A stretch of DNA of 64,000 nucleotides from Perca fluviatilis (GCF_010015445.1 NC_053134.1:17015629-17079628); one strand, 5' to 3'. Positions 50,205 to 62,700 are shown, counted from the first letter of the stretch. Numbers and translations: made by a program. The notes: generated from the sequence alone by a model not told the origin.

Positions 50205-51050
50205 CAGTGTTGGGAAGGATACTTTCAAAACGTATTCCGTTATAGAATACAGAATACATGCCCACAAATTTAATTTGTAACCTATTCCGTTACGTTACTC
50301 AATCTGAGTAATGTATTCTGAATACTTGGATTACTTCCACATTGAATTGCATTTTATAAGTGTAGGAATACGACCATCACATACAGCTTACTAAACAGGC
50401 CTATTCTGGTGGGTTCTTCTGTTCCAGCTGGCTGAATGTGTACCTAAACAAACAGATAGATTGTTGTATTTGTATTCCCGACCTGCATACTACAAAAATC
50501 TAAACGCAGTCTAAGCTACCACAAGCTAATTTTAGCTAACGTTAGCTAGCATGTCAAACGTGGCTAGTCAGTCTTTCTAATTGAAAAAAAAAACTTACTT
50601 TAAGATGCTTCTTCAGGTTGGAGGTGGAGTAATTTGGACGCTAAAAGGAGGTTAGTTGCTGGCAAGCAGAGGTTGCACTGCACAGTTATATTTCGTTCTC
50701 CCTTCTCTTTCTTTAATGTGAAATGCTGTTTGAATTTCCAAGATAGAAACACATTCCTGCCCTGGCTCTGTTGTGCCAGTTTCTGATTCCATTGTGTCTG
50801 ATCACGCAAATACCTAATATTTTTTGTTTTCATATTGGGGCTTCTGGGAAATGCATAGAGTTGCCTTAATTTATTCAGAGAGTGAATAAACTCGTGAAAC
50901 AGAAGTATCGTCATGTAATCCATTGATTTCAACAATGTAACTATTCAAAATACCAACTATTTAAATTGTAACTAACGGATTACAGTTACTCGTAATTTGT
51001 ATTCTGAATACGTAACACTGGTACATGTATTCCGTTACTCCCCAACACTG
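50205..51050. mobile_element. hAT element (846 bp), non-autonomous, carrying a BED-finger exon
   Basis: Starts CAGTGTTGGGAAGGATACTT and ends ATTCCGTTACTCCCCAACAC then TG, inverted ends. The host octamer CTTACTAC is duplicated exactly on both sides (50197-50204 and 51051-51058). Subterminal AAcGTATTCCGTTA and TACGTAACACTGG motifs repeat internally. Between the ends, the minus strand holds part of a BED zinc-finger coding exon. The element therefore looks like an internally deleted hAT that kept its transposase's first domain. Confidence 0.92.
50587..50780 (-). pseudogene. BED-type zinc finger exon of a hAT transposase (frameshifted)
   Basis: On the minus strand: NVFLSWKFKQHFTLKKEKGE, then NITVQCNLCLPATNLLLASK. 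This is the W..F...F......VxCxLC half of a BED finger. The rest, NYSTSNLKKHLK (the S.SNLkkHLk helix with the zinc-binding His), follows in a neighbouring frame. It ends exactly at a splice donor (AAA|gtaagt near 50597). A single small indel within GCGTCCAAATTACTCC accounts for the break. The family role of the finger is binding the transposon's own DNA. Confidence 0.75.
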
Positions 51051-51550
51051 CTTACTACTTACAGCAAAACAAGGTTATTATAGAAGGGTCTGATCTTACA
51101 TTTTTCTTTATCATATTTAGCTCTAGCCACAAAGCTAACTTTAGCTTAATTAGCTAGCTAGCTACAGCTGATCAAAAAATGCCAGTGGCAGTTGCCGGCA
51201 AAATGGATGGTCACCGGCTTATAATGAAACACCTGCTTTTGTCTACCTCTTTCCAAAATCGAGGACCCAGTGAATCAAAAATTACTAAAACGTAATGTAA
51301 GAATGAAAAGCTTGACATGCGTAGCAACAGTAGCTAAGGGGAGCGAGGATTAGCGAATGGTCAATTAAGACATTTGAACAAAGTGACACAGACAGTCAAC
51401 GGCAATAAATAACCACAAAATCTGTTTTAATAATGTTAAATTTGAAGTTCAGATGTTTATTTAACCAAAATTGTCATATTGTGTTTTCTTCACGTTTTCT
51501 TCTTGCAAAAAGACAAAGCAATGGTGTGACATAACCACTTTCCGCACACA

Positions 51551-51582
<32 letters not shown>

Positions 51583-51604
51583 CGGACACACACACACACA
51601 CACT
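51551..51604. repeat. (CGCA)n followed by (CA)n
   Basis: About eight CGCA units to 51584, then a CA run to 51604: a compound microsatellite whose first half keeps many CpG sites. Confidence 0.95.
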
Positions 51605-52045
51605 CATTCACCTACACATAGAAATATAGTCTCGTCCCGAAATCCCCCTAATTCAATGGCTTTCACATGTCAAACACAGACATGGTTTTGTAACACTGTA
51701 ATGCTTTAGGACATGAAGGTGTCTGTTTTTCTAGCTCTTAGCTGATCAAGTGATGAGATGGTGAAAAGCTCACTCAGCACCTTGGTAGGTGAGGTTGAGA
51801 AAGAGGAAGTTTTATCTGACATCTAAGAGGGAAACGCTGCAGGGATGATTTAAAGTAAGAGACACGTGTCTATGTTGTTGTATCATTTTTGTACTTTTTG
51901 AAGTATTTGTCTTCAATTAATATCAACACTTTCTGTAATCCAAAGGTATCTATTTCGATTTGCTCCAAGTCACTTTACCGGGGCAGATGTTCGTCAACCT
52001 ATTATAATAAGTCTAGACTATGATTCAGTGGAGAGTATTTTAATC

Positions 52046-52053
52046 ACACACAC

Positions 52054-52126
<73 letters not shown>
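52046..52126. repeat. (CA)n microsatellite
   Basis: A CA run with a CCCC interruption at 52053-52056, then about 35 pure units. Confidence 0.97.
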
Positions 52127-52128
<2 letters not shown>

Positions 52129-53054
52129 TTAACAGAGGTGGAGCAGCTCCATCATGGCAGGTTCAGACACATAAAGCAATATGCTTGTCAGTCAAAGGGG
52201 GGAGAGAAGGCAGATTTAGGGTGTGGCAGGGAGAGACTGGCTGAGACACGGAGAGGTCTGTACAATCCTTGGAGCAATTATTTTTCTCTTTGCGGACTCC
52301 GTTTTATCCTGTCTTGTGTGACTTTCCCGCTTTTCTTTGACTTTCTCTCTCTAAGTTCTCCATTGGTGACCCAACCCAGCTTGTCTTCCCATAATAAGTT
52401 TCGTTTTATATATTTTACATATAGTTCCTTTATTTTCTGTAACAGAGCTGTTCCTTTCACACTACAGGATTTAAAATTGTAACTAGAAAATGCATTTCCT
52501 GCAGAAAATGCGTGGGAGTGCTGAATAGCTGAATTGCTAAAGCTAAACTGGTTGAATAGCTTAAATCCAAAAGAAGAAGTTGAAGTAGTGAGAATAGCTG
52601 AAAAAGTGGAAATCGGTTTAATAAGTATGAATTTCATTAAAAAGTTAAAAGCTTATGCTAAACTGAACTGTTGGCTTTAGAGGTTGAATAATGACAAAAT
52701 ATGTAGAACATTGTGAGGTCTGAGTATAAACTGATAATAACTCACATATGCAGAAATATGAAACAAATTGTATTAAAAATCTTAAAGCTCAAATGCATTG
52801 CACTGCACTGCTGAAACATCTGGAAAATGTTCAGAGTTGGAAGCTAAACTGGCATTACCTAAATAAGTGAAGAGCTTATTAAAAAGCTGAAAGCTGAACT
52901 GTAATACTGTCAAAGATGAAAGTTGAAATGCATTGCCTGAAAAGGCTGAAAGAAGAAATATTTTTATTATTATCAGATATATACACTGCATAGAACGAAA
53001 AAGTATCAATCTAGCTGAGATGAGATGTGAATTATATTAGGTGAAAAGAATGGG

Positions 53055-53210
53055 GCTGAACAAGAAGAAAGAGAGGAAAGAGACAAGGAGAGAAAGAGAG
53101 AAGAAAGAAGAGCAGGAGAGAAGAGATGAGAAGAGAGAAGAGAGAAAGAGAATAAAGAGAGAAGGAGAGAGAGAGGAAAGAGAGGAGAGGAAAAGAAAGA
53201 GAGCAACTTT
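53055..53210. repeat. GA-rich polypurine tract
   Basis: About 155 nt almost wholly of A and G on the plus strand (AGAGAA/GGAAAGA units). Confidence 0.9.
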
Positions 53211-53384
53211 GACTAAAATTGACTAAAAAGGTTGAAAGTTTAAATACTTTGTATTATTATCAGCCATATCCATTACGTAGAACAAACAAGCATGACCCTA
53301 AAGAGCTGAGAGGTGGATATATTGTCTGAAAAGAAACGGGCTATATACATGGATGAAATCACAAATCACAAATGACCCTGGAGG

Positions 53385-53740
53385 GAGAGACAGAAGGAGG
53401 AAGGGAGAGAGGGAGTGAGAGAGAGGAAGGGAGAGAGAGAGATTGAGGGAGGGAGGTAGAAAGGGAGTGAGGGAGACAGAGAAAAGAGAAAGAAGGGAGG
53501 GAGGGATAGAGAAAGAGAGGGAGGGAGGGAGACAGGAGGGAGGGATACAGACAGAGAGAGGGAGGGAGACAGACAGAGGGAGGAAGACAGAGAAGTAGGG
53601 CGGGAGACAGCAAGAGACGGAGAAGGAGGGAAGAGGAGGGAGACAAAAATAAAAACAGAGGAGGGAAAGAGACAGAGAAGGAGGGAGGGAGACACAGACA
53701 GATAAGGAGGGAGACAGACAGACAGACAGACAGACAGAAG
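53385..53740. repeat. (GGGA)n/(GACA)n polypurine minisatellite
   Basis: More than 350 nt of GAGGGA, GGGAGG and GACAGA units ending in (GACA)n. It makes long Ser/Leu/Pro open frames in three minus-strand phases (53298-53771), which are repeat products, not genes. Confidence 0.93.
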
Positions 53741-54539
53741 TGGAACGCAAAGGATATAGACTAATGTTCATAGTTAGTCTAGTTAGTTAAATCCTACAGC
53801 AAGCCTGGAGTAATCAAGTGGACTGTCTGTGAAAGGGTTGTCATGGCTACTAAGTGCCTGTGGCCATGTTTGTAAACATCCTTTGATGTCTGTGATGAGA
53901 TCTCTTTCATCTGTTAACGATCGCACCTGGTCTTAATATGTCTCCTGTAGCACAAGGCAGCAATTCAGAGACAAGCTCTCAAATAAAGGCTCAGACTGCC
54001 AAAATGATAACTGCTATCAGTCAAATGATGTCATGCTGAGCGCCAGAAGGCCTTTGTGAACGTATCGGTATAAAATTTATATGGTTAAACGTAAAAATGT
54101 GGGCATATCAGCGTTTTAAAAAAGTGGTTCGTTCTGTGTTTCGCTGGGAAATGTGCAGGATTTTTAATATGGCTGCGGATGGAGAAAAATTTGGAACTGT
54201 TGTCATTTGGAAGCTCACTGAGACAAAAGTAAAAGGCGTATCACAAAACTGAGCACATTGGCTGAAACTAGACAAAAATACCTACGTGTTGATGTTTTGA
54301 TGCTGTAGAACAGCATTCCCACAATAAAAAAAAAAACGAATAACAATAGTTGGAATGCTGATGAACAGCATTCCCACTAAATATCATATTTACAATTCGA
54401 AATCGGGGAGATTCCGATCCGTCGGTAACAAAAAGATTCTGTCTGTGAACCCCTCAAACTAGGATCATTTGGGCAGATAATTTGTTCAGACCAGCCTCGA
54501 CTCGGGAATACCCCGGCAATTGTCAGGAACTGCGAATCT
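53741..54539. other. Intergenic interval
   Basis: No gene or element recognised. Confidence 0.4.
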
Positions 54540-54730
54540 AGTCTCGCATTGCCAGACCTATCTCCACAGCCCTGTATCAGGACTAGAGAAATGTCGGGTC
54601 TGGCTACACCACCTAACAATTCAGGGCTAGGGGAAAAAAACTGTGGTTGGTATTTCTTTAAACCAATGACATTTGTCTTGGTCGGCGCTAAGCTCCCGAT
54701 TCAGCGACGGTGTCCCTTGCAAAAAAGTTA
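54540..54730. repeat. Fish interspersed repeat, copy 2 (same family as 27373-27636)
   Basis: TCTCGCATTGCCAGACCTAT, then a hairpin to GTCGGGTCTGGCTA, then TATTTCTTTAAACCAATGAC and GTCGGCGCTAAGCTCC. This copy keeps the left end that copy 1 has lost. Confidence 0.65.
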
Positions 54731-55729
54731 GCCTACATAACTCAGTAGCACTTTATGACTTTGGTGATATAACAAATGCTATGCTTTGGTGTCATTTTAA
54801 GCTGAAAAAATATGACAAAATCAAAATTGAACACAACAATTGTAGTGTTTTGTTATGGTATAATATTTGTATGTACATGTAGTGTTGTAGGAGACAATGC
54901 CATCTTCGCTTCAGTAATGAATTCATGTTTAACTATGTTCACGCACTTGATATAATATTTGGATGTGCATAACATCCCCATACTTCACATTAGGAGGAGC
55001 AACTTCAGAACAGCAACACTAGATTCCGTCATTTTAGCTGCCGATGTTCATTTCTGCATCAGTACATCAGCTACTGTCGTCACCACCCACCAGTCATACT
55101 GACAATTAGTCATTCAGCAGAGCAACTCAACAGTTAATTAGAGACCAAATAAGTCAGCAGCAAGGGAGCTGCTTAGTCTGTCAGGCAATGTTTAATGTTC
55201 ATAATATCCCTGTTGGTTAGGTTTCAATTTTCACTTTGTCTTGCCTCTTAAGACTTTTCGCTATATTAAATCATTTTGCAGCTTTTTTGTTTGGATGCAG
55301 CTGCAATTTGGGAACAGATTCTTTGAGATGTCAACATGAAGCAAAAATAGAGCTCTGCAGTCTCATGTTGCTTTGAAAACTCACATTTAGAGCAGATTGC
55401 CAGACCTCTTTTATAACTGTCAAAAAATGATCATTTAGTTAGGTTTTCCATGAGGTGTTTCAAGCATCTGTCATCTGTTGAAGTGTCGAGTCAGTTCATC
55501 ACTCAGCTAGTCCACAAGGGAAGGGTTTCATTCCTAAATTTGATATCTGTTTATAAAACTCTCTCACAAACTGACAGCTGGAATTAATATTACTGTGTAA
55601 TATTTTGGTGACTGTCAATAATTAAGTACTTTAATTTGAAAGGATATAATCATCTTCACTGTGGTGAGTGTTCTACATGTGGTGACAATGTGCATGCAAA
55701 ACAGATGCACAGTGTGTTGCAGTCACACT
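54731..55729. other. Intergenic interval
   Basis: No gene or element recognised. Confidence 0.4.
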
Positions 55730-56000
55730 GACTTGTCCGGCAGCCAGCCAGGCACTCAGTCCGTGTTCCTCATCTCGAGTCCTCACCCCTCAGGGACAGT
55801 GGCTGGCAGGACGCCCTGTGTTTTTGTCTCAGACACGCTATGCCTGTCTGCCTTTCACGGTTCCTCTCGCTGCAGTTTTCCCGCCTCAGCCAATCACGGT
55901 GCAGCTCAGGTCGCCACAGAGGCCAGACAGGGCGGTGTCCCCTCTGAGGCACGCAGGCGGAGTGGGAGTGGGTCACGTGAGACCTGTTTATTTGTCAGCG
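55730..56000 (+). promoter_or_regulatory. CpG-richer segment, possible promoter
   Basis: About 15 CpG sites in 270 nt within a CpG-poor region. It contains a CCAAT box (CAGCCAATCACGGTG at 55887) and a palindromic E-box in GGGTCACGTGAGAC (55970-55983), a USF/MiT-type site. The open frame 55661-56035 has no known domain. It could be the 5' end of a gene to the right, or an enhancer. No donor site or exon is convincing. Confidence 0.35.
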
Positions 56001-56205
56001 GAGAGATAGAGAGAGGGAAAGATAAAGGAAAATGAGAGAGAGAGAAAAAGAGAGACAAAGAGAGGGAGAAATAGAAAGAAAGAGGAATAGAGCATACCTG
56101 TGAAATGAAGTTGAGAACATTTCATTTGGCGGGAAAGCAGAAATGGAGGGGAGGAGGGATACAGGGAGGGGAGCAGAGGGGAATAAAGGGAGGAGGAGGA
56201 GGAGG
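55995..56205. repeat. GA-rich polypurine tract
   Basis: AGAGAGGGAAAG-type units to about 56090, then GGAGGGGAGGAGG-type units to 56205. Confidence 0.85.
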
Positions 56206-58544
56206 GAAGCAGCACACAGCAATGGACTCTGCTTTTATGCTATAGACATTTCCACTCAGCTGTTAGTCATTGCTTTGGCTCATAAGCTGCACACATTACT
56301 CGACATGACCAATTACTTTACCCAACCAGGGACTTTATTTGATTATACTGGTTGGCCTATCTGACTTTTAAGGAAAATCTGGTGATTCAATTACATTGTT
56401 CAGTTTTCCAAGATAGTTGATATACCTTTTGGATGAGGAGAGAGGGGGCATGAATTGATAGCCATGAATTTTAAGATATCCATCCCTGATCATAGTTTGT
56501 CTTACTTCTCTATGTCTAAAACTTTGAAACAATACACATAACTTCCTATAAACCTAGATGCTGTTCAATAAAATACACAGAGATGTGGGTAGGCTATAAT
56601 AAGGAGGACTGATTTCTTAACCTGTTCTATAAACAACAGAGAAGAAACAGAGAAGGCAATGCAACTGAGCAAAAATTGCAGGAATATGAATGGAGTTTGG
56701 TTTGATTCTGCCTATGAAGATCAACAAACTGCCCTTCTTCAGGTTAAGAGTCAGTCAACAGTTTCCTGCCTGGCATTTAAACTCACTACGACAGGTGTTA
56801 CAAATTATGGCACCATCACCTTGAGAGGCCACTCCAAGAAAGACCTGAAAAAACATGTCTACATAATCAAGAAACTGAGTAGGTTTTTTTTTACATTTTG
56901 AAACAAGAACAACGTATGAATGCATAAATGACACATTAATGACATATTGATGAATATATAGATAATCCATATTAGGTTTCTCCTACATTGATGACAGTGA
57001 CCTGTGACCTCTGTAACCACATTGCAGTTGATATTTGTATTCACTGAATGTGTAGGGGATTGATGTTGGTTGTATAGCTTCATGCTCCGCCAGCAGCATC
57101 TGTCTTGTTTCCATTTGTGTCAGTATACGCCTCTTGAGAACCACATAAAGAACGAAAAGCACATGTTGACCTTTTATGAAGAAATGTAAAAATGTTAATC
57201 TGAAAAAAATCTTTGCAAATGACTTTTAATTTCCTTCAAAGTGGAAAGAGATGCAACAATTTCAAATAAAATATATGACTTATTTTTTTTATTAAAAAAA
57301 CGTATGCCAGCAAGTGTCCAAACAGCCAGTGTTAGCCAGAAAACAGATTTTCATTGAAAAATAAAGCTTGCCAAGCTCCACATTTCTGTTATTAATCAGC
57401 CTCAGCATACATGTCCTGTGTGGATAATATCCCAACTGTCTTTGCAGCGGCTCCCCTGCCCCTGTTTTCTCTGCTCAGTCTTGGTCGACCTCCAACCAAA
57501 GGCCCCTTTTCACTGGCTCCCTTCACATTTCCATCACTATCACTTCGCCATTTGGATCTGCTGCGGGCCTCATTTCTCTCTTTCCCATCCAAGAGGTCAA
57601 TATGTGGTCATACAGTGATAATTGAAAAAATATGGGATGAAATGAAGGCAAATCTTATAAATATTGTGAAAACACAGGAGAAGAGTGGCCTCTTTTGATG
57701 ACAAATTGACCAGCCGAGCGTAACTTTGTTTTAGTCACATTGTAAAAATAACAAATGATGTTGTTCCCCTTTTTTAATAAAGCAGCCAAACTCTATTGGT
57801 TATTACATCAGCAGCATTGTACTGTAATTGAAATTACTTCACTCACTTTGAAGGTTTCCCTAAGCCAACTTGGACGCCGATAGAAAAAAGCCTAGTTTTC
57901 TTCGCCCATCTGTGACCCAGGTCTGATGTCTTTTCCATGTTTAGCCTTTAATGCATAGATCACTTATAGTTCATTACTGCTTCTGTAGAAAGCCAGACAT
58001 CAAGGCATGGCACAGTCATTTTCGTTGGCTTCCATTGATTAAATTAACCATCAGTGCTGGTTCCTTTGCTGACAGAGAGGCCTAGGTCTCTCTAAGTGCC
58101 TCTTTAATGACTTGGTAGACTCTAAATTACTGAGTTACTATCTAACTACCTCATTTATGCTGTAATCCTCCATCACTATTCTTTCTTTTTATTGTGTACC
58201 TTGACTACAAACGAAAGTGCAGTAAGATCTTAAAGGGCCATTATCTAAAATGTCATTCTCCTGTATAAAGGACCATAATATATGCAGAAATATGTTAAGT
58301 TCGTTAATCAGTGCCAGGATCTCAAGCATTATTTTTCCAGGTGCTGCTGGCTATGTGCTGCTTTAAAAAATGTACGAGTACAGTCTGTTCTCTCTGTTTA
58401 CGAACTAAATAACCCCACCCACAGGCACACACCCAATCGACCAGCCAGGCAAAACATTTACGATAAAAGCAAATGAGTCTCGATCTCAAACCTGAAATAA
58501 TACAATACAAAGAGAAAGTAGTATGGACGTGTAGCTTTTTTGTT
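56206..58544. other. Intergenic interval
   Basis: No gene or element recognised. Confidence 0.4.
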
Positions 58545-58593
58545 TTTGTTAGTTAATGTACTTAAGTATTTCCATTTCCATTCTGCTACTTTA

Positions 58594-58602
58594 TAACTAC
58601 TG

Positions 58603-58642
<40 letters not shown>
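58594..58642. repeat. (CTA)n microsatellite inside the element
   Basis: About 15 CTA units expanded from the element's ACTTCTACTCCACT-like motif. Confidence 0.95.
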
Positions 58643-58648
<6 letters not shown>

Positions 58649-59039
58649 TTCACTACATTTCAGACGGCAGTAATGTAGTTCTCCACTACATTTATTTGAC
58701 GCCTACTGTTGTTAGTTACGTTGCAGGTTAAAATTTTACAAAAAACATAAGATTAATTTACAGAATGTGTTTTAAGTTTTATAAATTCAACTAAATGACA
58801 GTATATAAGGTAGTTTAAATTAGTTCAAGCTTGACTAGCAACAACATTTAAATGTTTCTTACACATTTATGCATCAGGAAATCCTGTTAGAAATGTTAGA
58901 ATAAAGCATAATGTAATGATATATAGGCCTAATAATGTAACAGCCGTTCAGCTGCATAATTAATATTTGTGATATTAGCACATTTAGGAGATAATACTTC
59001 TGTATTAGAGTAGTTTTGCCTTAAAGTATTACTACTTTT

Positions 59040-59690
59040 AATTCAATTTTCAATTCAATTTTTCAATTCAATTTTATTTATAGTATCAAATCATAACAAA
59101 AGTTATCTCGAGACACTTTACAGATAGAGTAGGTCTAGACCACACTCTATAATTTCCAAAACCCCAACAATTACAGTAATTCCATCAAGATCAAGCATTA
59201 GCAGTGGCTATCGCGACAGTGGCAAGGAAAAACTCCCTTTTAGGAAGAAACCTCGGCAGACCCAGACTCTTGGTAGGCGGTGTCTGACGGGCCGGTTGGG
59301 GGTGTGATGAACAGTGCCAATAATAGTCACATTAAAGGTCACAGTGACTGGTTACAAGGTTTCGTGGAAGTTCATGTCATAGCAGGGCACATCGTGTCAT
59401 ACTGAGTAGTGCAGTCCCCTATACTGGATCCAGACTACTCTGTGCATAGGAACATAACAGCAGGAAGTTGCGGGATGTAGCGTGGCGCTGCAGAGCATGG
59501 GTGGATGCGGCGGATGCAGCAGGACGCAGCAGGATGCAGCAGGACGCAGCAGGACGCGGCCGGGAATTGCAGAGAATCGCAGAGCTATGCTCTGCGAAGA
59601 AGAAACATAAGGACTCCGGGGAGTAAACTCTCCAGAGCTAGATTAGTAACAAGCAATTCTGGGACAGGATGCATACAAAAGTAACAAGTA
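59040..59690 (+). repeat. Inserted fish repeat ('TTCAATTCAATTTTATTTATAGTATCAAATC' type)
   Basis: Begins with TTCAATTCAATTTTATTTAT, then CGAGACACTTTACAGATAGA, GGAAAAACTCCCTTTTAGGA and AGAAACCTCGGCAGACCCAG, GTAGGCGGTGTCTGACGGGC, familiar as a common fish repeat. 59510-59570 holds a short tandem GCAGCAGGACGCAGCAGGAT array. It interrupts the surrounding element. Confidence 0.8.
59510..59562. repeat. Short (GCAGCAGGACGCAGCAGGAT)-type tandem array
   Basis: About five 10-nt units alternating GGACGCAGCA and GGATGCAGCA inside the inserted repeat. Confidence 0.75.
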
Positions 59691-59739
59691 GAGATTTACT
59701 TACGCTAAGTAAAGGATCTGAATACTTCTTCCACCACTG

Positions 59740-62700
59740 GTAATAGATTACTTATCTTAGATTACTATTTAGAAAACATGTTATACAAGTGTGGGCAGCT
59801 CAATGTAATGGGAAAACAGATACCCTTATTATACTATCTTGTTACATCATTATGGTAACATTGCCAAAAATGTAAATCTAGCATGAAAAGATGGCCTGAA
59901 TTGTTCTGGCATGCAGCCTATAGCATCAGCTTTACCATCACCATAACGATGAGATAATCAAATAAACTTCATCTACAGCATTCTTCTGCGGTGATTAATG
60001 TGACCTTGTGACGTTCACCTGCTGCTGTTAATTTACTGACACTGCATATGATACATTTTTCATTGTTGGGTGTGCATGATATGAACTCTACTTATCAACT
60101 CATGTTTACTATTAACACAGACAAAACACCACCACGATACAAATCAAACTCATCCAGTTCTCCTTATCTGAGTTATGTCTTGCAAAACAACAGATTAAAG
60201 CAAAGCCAATGCATGTTGTTTTCTTGTCAAACAAGATTCATGTTGTGTGGCAATGATACAGTAGATTAATGTAATGCAGGCATGTGCACAACACACCCAT
60301 CTCTTTCTGTCAGTGTAAAAGAGCAACACACCTTCTTCTAACATATGTTTAATCCCATAATGGCCTCTTGTGGGAACTACAAATGTTTGCTCACGCAATC
60401 TTTGTAAGTACCAGAATACTCTTTTTCCACTTTAGGCCTGCATACAGAGCGTGCAGCCAGCGTTGGAAAAGCCTTCAAATGGAATTATATTAGCCACCTG
60501 TTCCTGATCCTGAGGCATTAATAGACGAGTGGAAGTCGCGTGTGTTGCCTGCGGTTCAGACATGGTAAAGACATAGACAGAGACGTATACTCCTCTCCTC
60601 GGGCACATAAAACAGAGACAGGTCTTGGCACGACAGAGAGGGGGAGAGGGGAGGAGGGGAGGATGTGTGTGATGGTGAGAGTCTTGAAGTAAAAGAAAGC
60701 ATATATAATACAAAGTATATATGATGAGTGAGGGAGGAAGTTTAAAAAAAAGTCAGCCTAGTAGTAGATGACTTTAATATCAATACTTATCAACAAAAAA
60801 ATATAGGTAATATTCCCTTGCATCCCTTCCTTCTGACTGTGAGTCAAAACTGTATTAACTGGGTGTGGTAAAGTCCTTCTTTTCCTTACCTCTCCCTCCA
60901 TCTCTCTGTCCCTTTGTGTGTTCTGAGTGAGTGGTAATTGGTTTTTCAAATGTCCAGCTTGAGAGTTGTTAGCCAAAGATCACTGCAAGACATGGTATGA
61001 ATAGTTGCCTAACTTAAATGATAAAGCTGATGTTATTCTATATATCCTTATTGCCAGCAAATGCCATGAAAACATGAAATGAACACATTAGTCTGCATTC
61101 TTTTAATACTTTCTGACTTCTCTCACCTGACACACAGCCCATTTATTCCAAACATGTAAGTCTTCAAAAACAGGTCATAAAAAAGGCTCAGTAAATTCCT
61201 AAAACAGCTGGGCACTGTAGGTTTTAGCAAACATAACTCAGACAAGAGTACATTTTGCATTTGGTGGGGACTATTTTCAGCTGCGGATTAATACACATTT
61301 GATGCCTTAGCGAGTATTTACTACAGCAGAACGAAGATTTGTGGGACTGAAAAAATGAACTCCATGTCCATGCTTATTGTAATGACGGAACATGTCACCC
61401 CATGCAACAGTGTGGCTCATTGGTGTGTTTTTAACAGTGTTTTGGACAACAATGGAGTGCTATGAGCACAGAGGAATACACTATAGTAGGCTTTGGCTAC
61501 TTGTTGGTAGGATCAATTCATTTAATTGGATTTGTTGACAACCAGAAAAATACAGAATATTAACAGACTATACTTTAACCCTAGTGGATGCGCACATACT
61601 AATACAATGCATGTGTACCATGCATTCTAGAGTTACACTTTCAAAGCTGTTCTGTTATCTTGTACATCAGCAACACTGTAGCCACAAGTGATAAAAACTA
61701 CTTTCATTGTGCTTTTTCTCATCTCTGTTTATTTGCTTTTTGGTTAAAAAAAAAACCAAACAGGACAAAGGCTCTCGGTTAAAACCTCTGGCACTCCACC
61801 CGGTGGATTGTGCGGTCAAGAAGCCACAGATGGGTACGATAACAAATGACAGGCCTTGTCAGCTCACCTCTCCTTTGTAATTATCTGGACTGAAATGAAG
61901 TAATACAAATTAAATATAATTATTTCGAAGTCTGGCATGTATTTTTTTACGAGACTTGATTATGTCTTTATTGTTTATTCATTTATTTTTAATCTGTGTA
62001 TTTATTGTACACAGATTGAAGTAACAAAGGTGTGGCTCTTATCCTAGGCTGGATATGTGTTGTGGCTGTAGCTGCTAACTGGCCATTTCCTCCTTATTTT
62101 ATGCCAAACTAACCACTGTTGTGAATTTCAGGAAAAAACAACCTGACACCAGAAATTAAAGACGACATTGTCAAGCTTTATTATATGGGTAAAGGTAGAA
62201 TTGCTGAAGCTTCAAATTATAATAAAAAAAAGAAGATAAATGAGCCCAGATGAGTCAGGATTCAAAGAGGAGTGTTTTCTTTACCTGATGACCTCACCAC
62301 AGCGTAGTAGGCAAAGAGGGCGCAGATCTGTGTGTGGACTTGTGTGCACCACAGCAGTGTTTGCTCACGGTTATTTCTTCAAGCTGAGTTTTGGTGACAT
62401 CATTTATCAAACAGGACTTTTGCTTGCTCAGACTGCAGAACTGAGACACACCAAGTCTTGTGTTTGGTTAGTTTTTCGCCTGCTGGTTGGTATTTGCGAC
62501 AGGTTGAGTTCTCTTCCCATCTGCTGTAGGCTACAGACTGGAGACTTATGACTTGCTTGTGTGTGTGTGCGTGTGTGCGCACGCGTGTGTGCGTGTGCAT
62601 TTATTTAAGCTGTTCAAGGGTTATGGTTTACCTTTAGGGTTTTCTGTGACTACACTTTTACACCTTTTGGGCATATTTTGATTCAGTAAAGGATTTCTTG

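Larger units (their letters stand above)
51059..53030. other. Intergenic interval
   Basis: Apart from two microsatellites (51551-51604, 52046-52126), no gene is recognised. About 52500-53000 repeats the theme GCTGAA(A)GCTAAA... in a degenerate way (GAATAGCTGAA, TTAAAAGCTGAAAGCTGAAC), suggesting a decayed AT-rich minisatellite. Confidence 0.4.
58545..59739 (+). mobile_element. 'GTACTTAAGTATTTCCATTT' fish element, split by a second insertion
   Basis: The left part (TGTACTTAAGTATTTCCATT, CACTACATTTCAGACGGCAG, CTCCACTACATTTATTTGAC, CTAGCAACAACATTTAAATG) runs to about 59035. The right terminus (AAAGGATCTGAATACTTCTT then CCACCACTG) is at 59711-59739. Both are parts of one fish non-autonomous DNA element that I recognise. 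The extreme left end is missing. Confidence 0.8.

Noticed and set aside
51551..51604. Regularly spaced CGCA units considered as a CRISPR-like array
   Set aside because: Simple tandem repeat with no spacers, in a eukaryotic genome.
53298..53771. 157-codon Ser/Leu/Pro-rich minus-strand frame and two sister frames
   Set aside because: Open in three phases at once because the DNA is a GGGA-type polypurine repeat with few possible stop codons.
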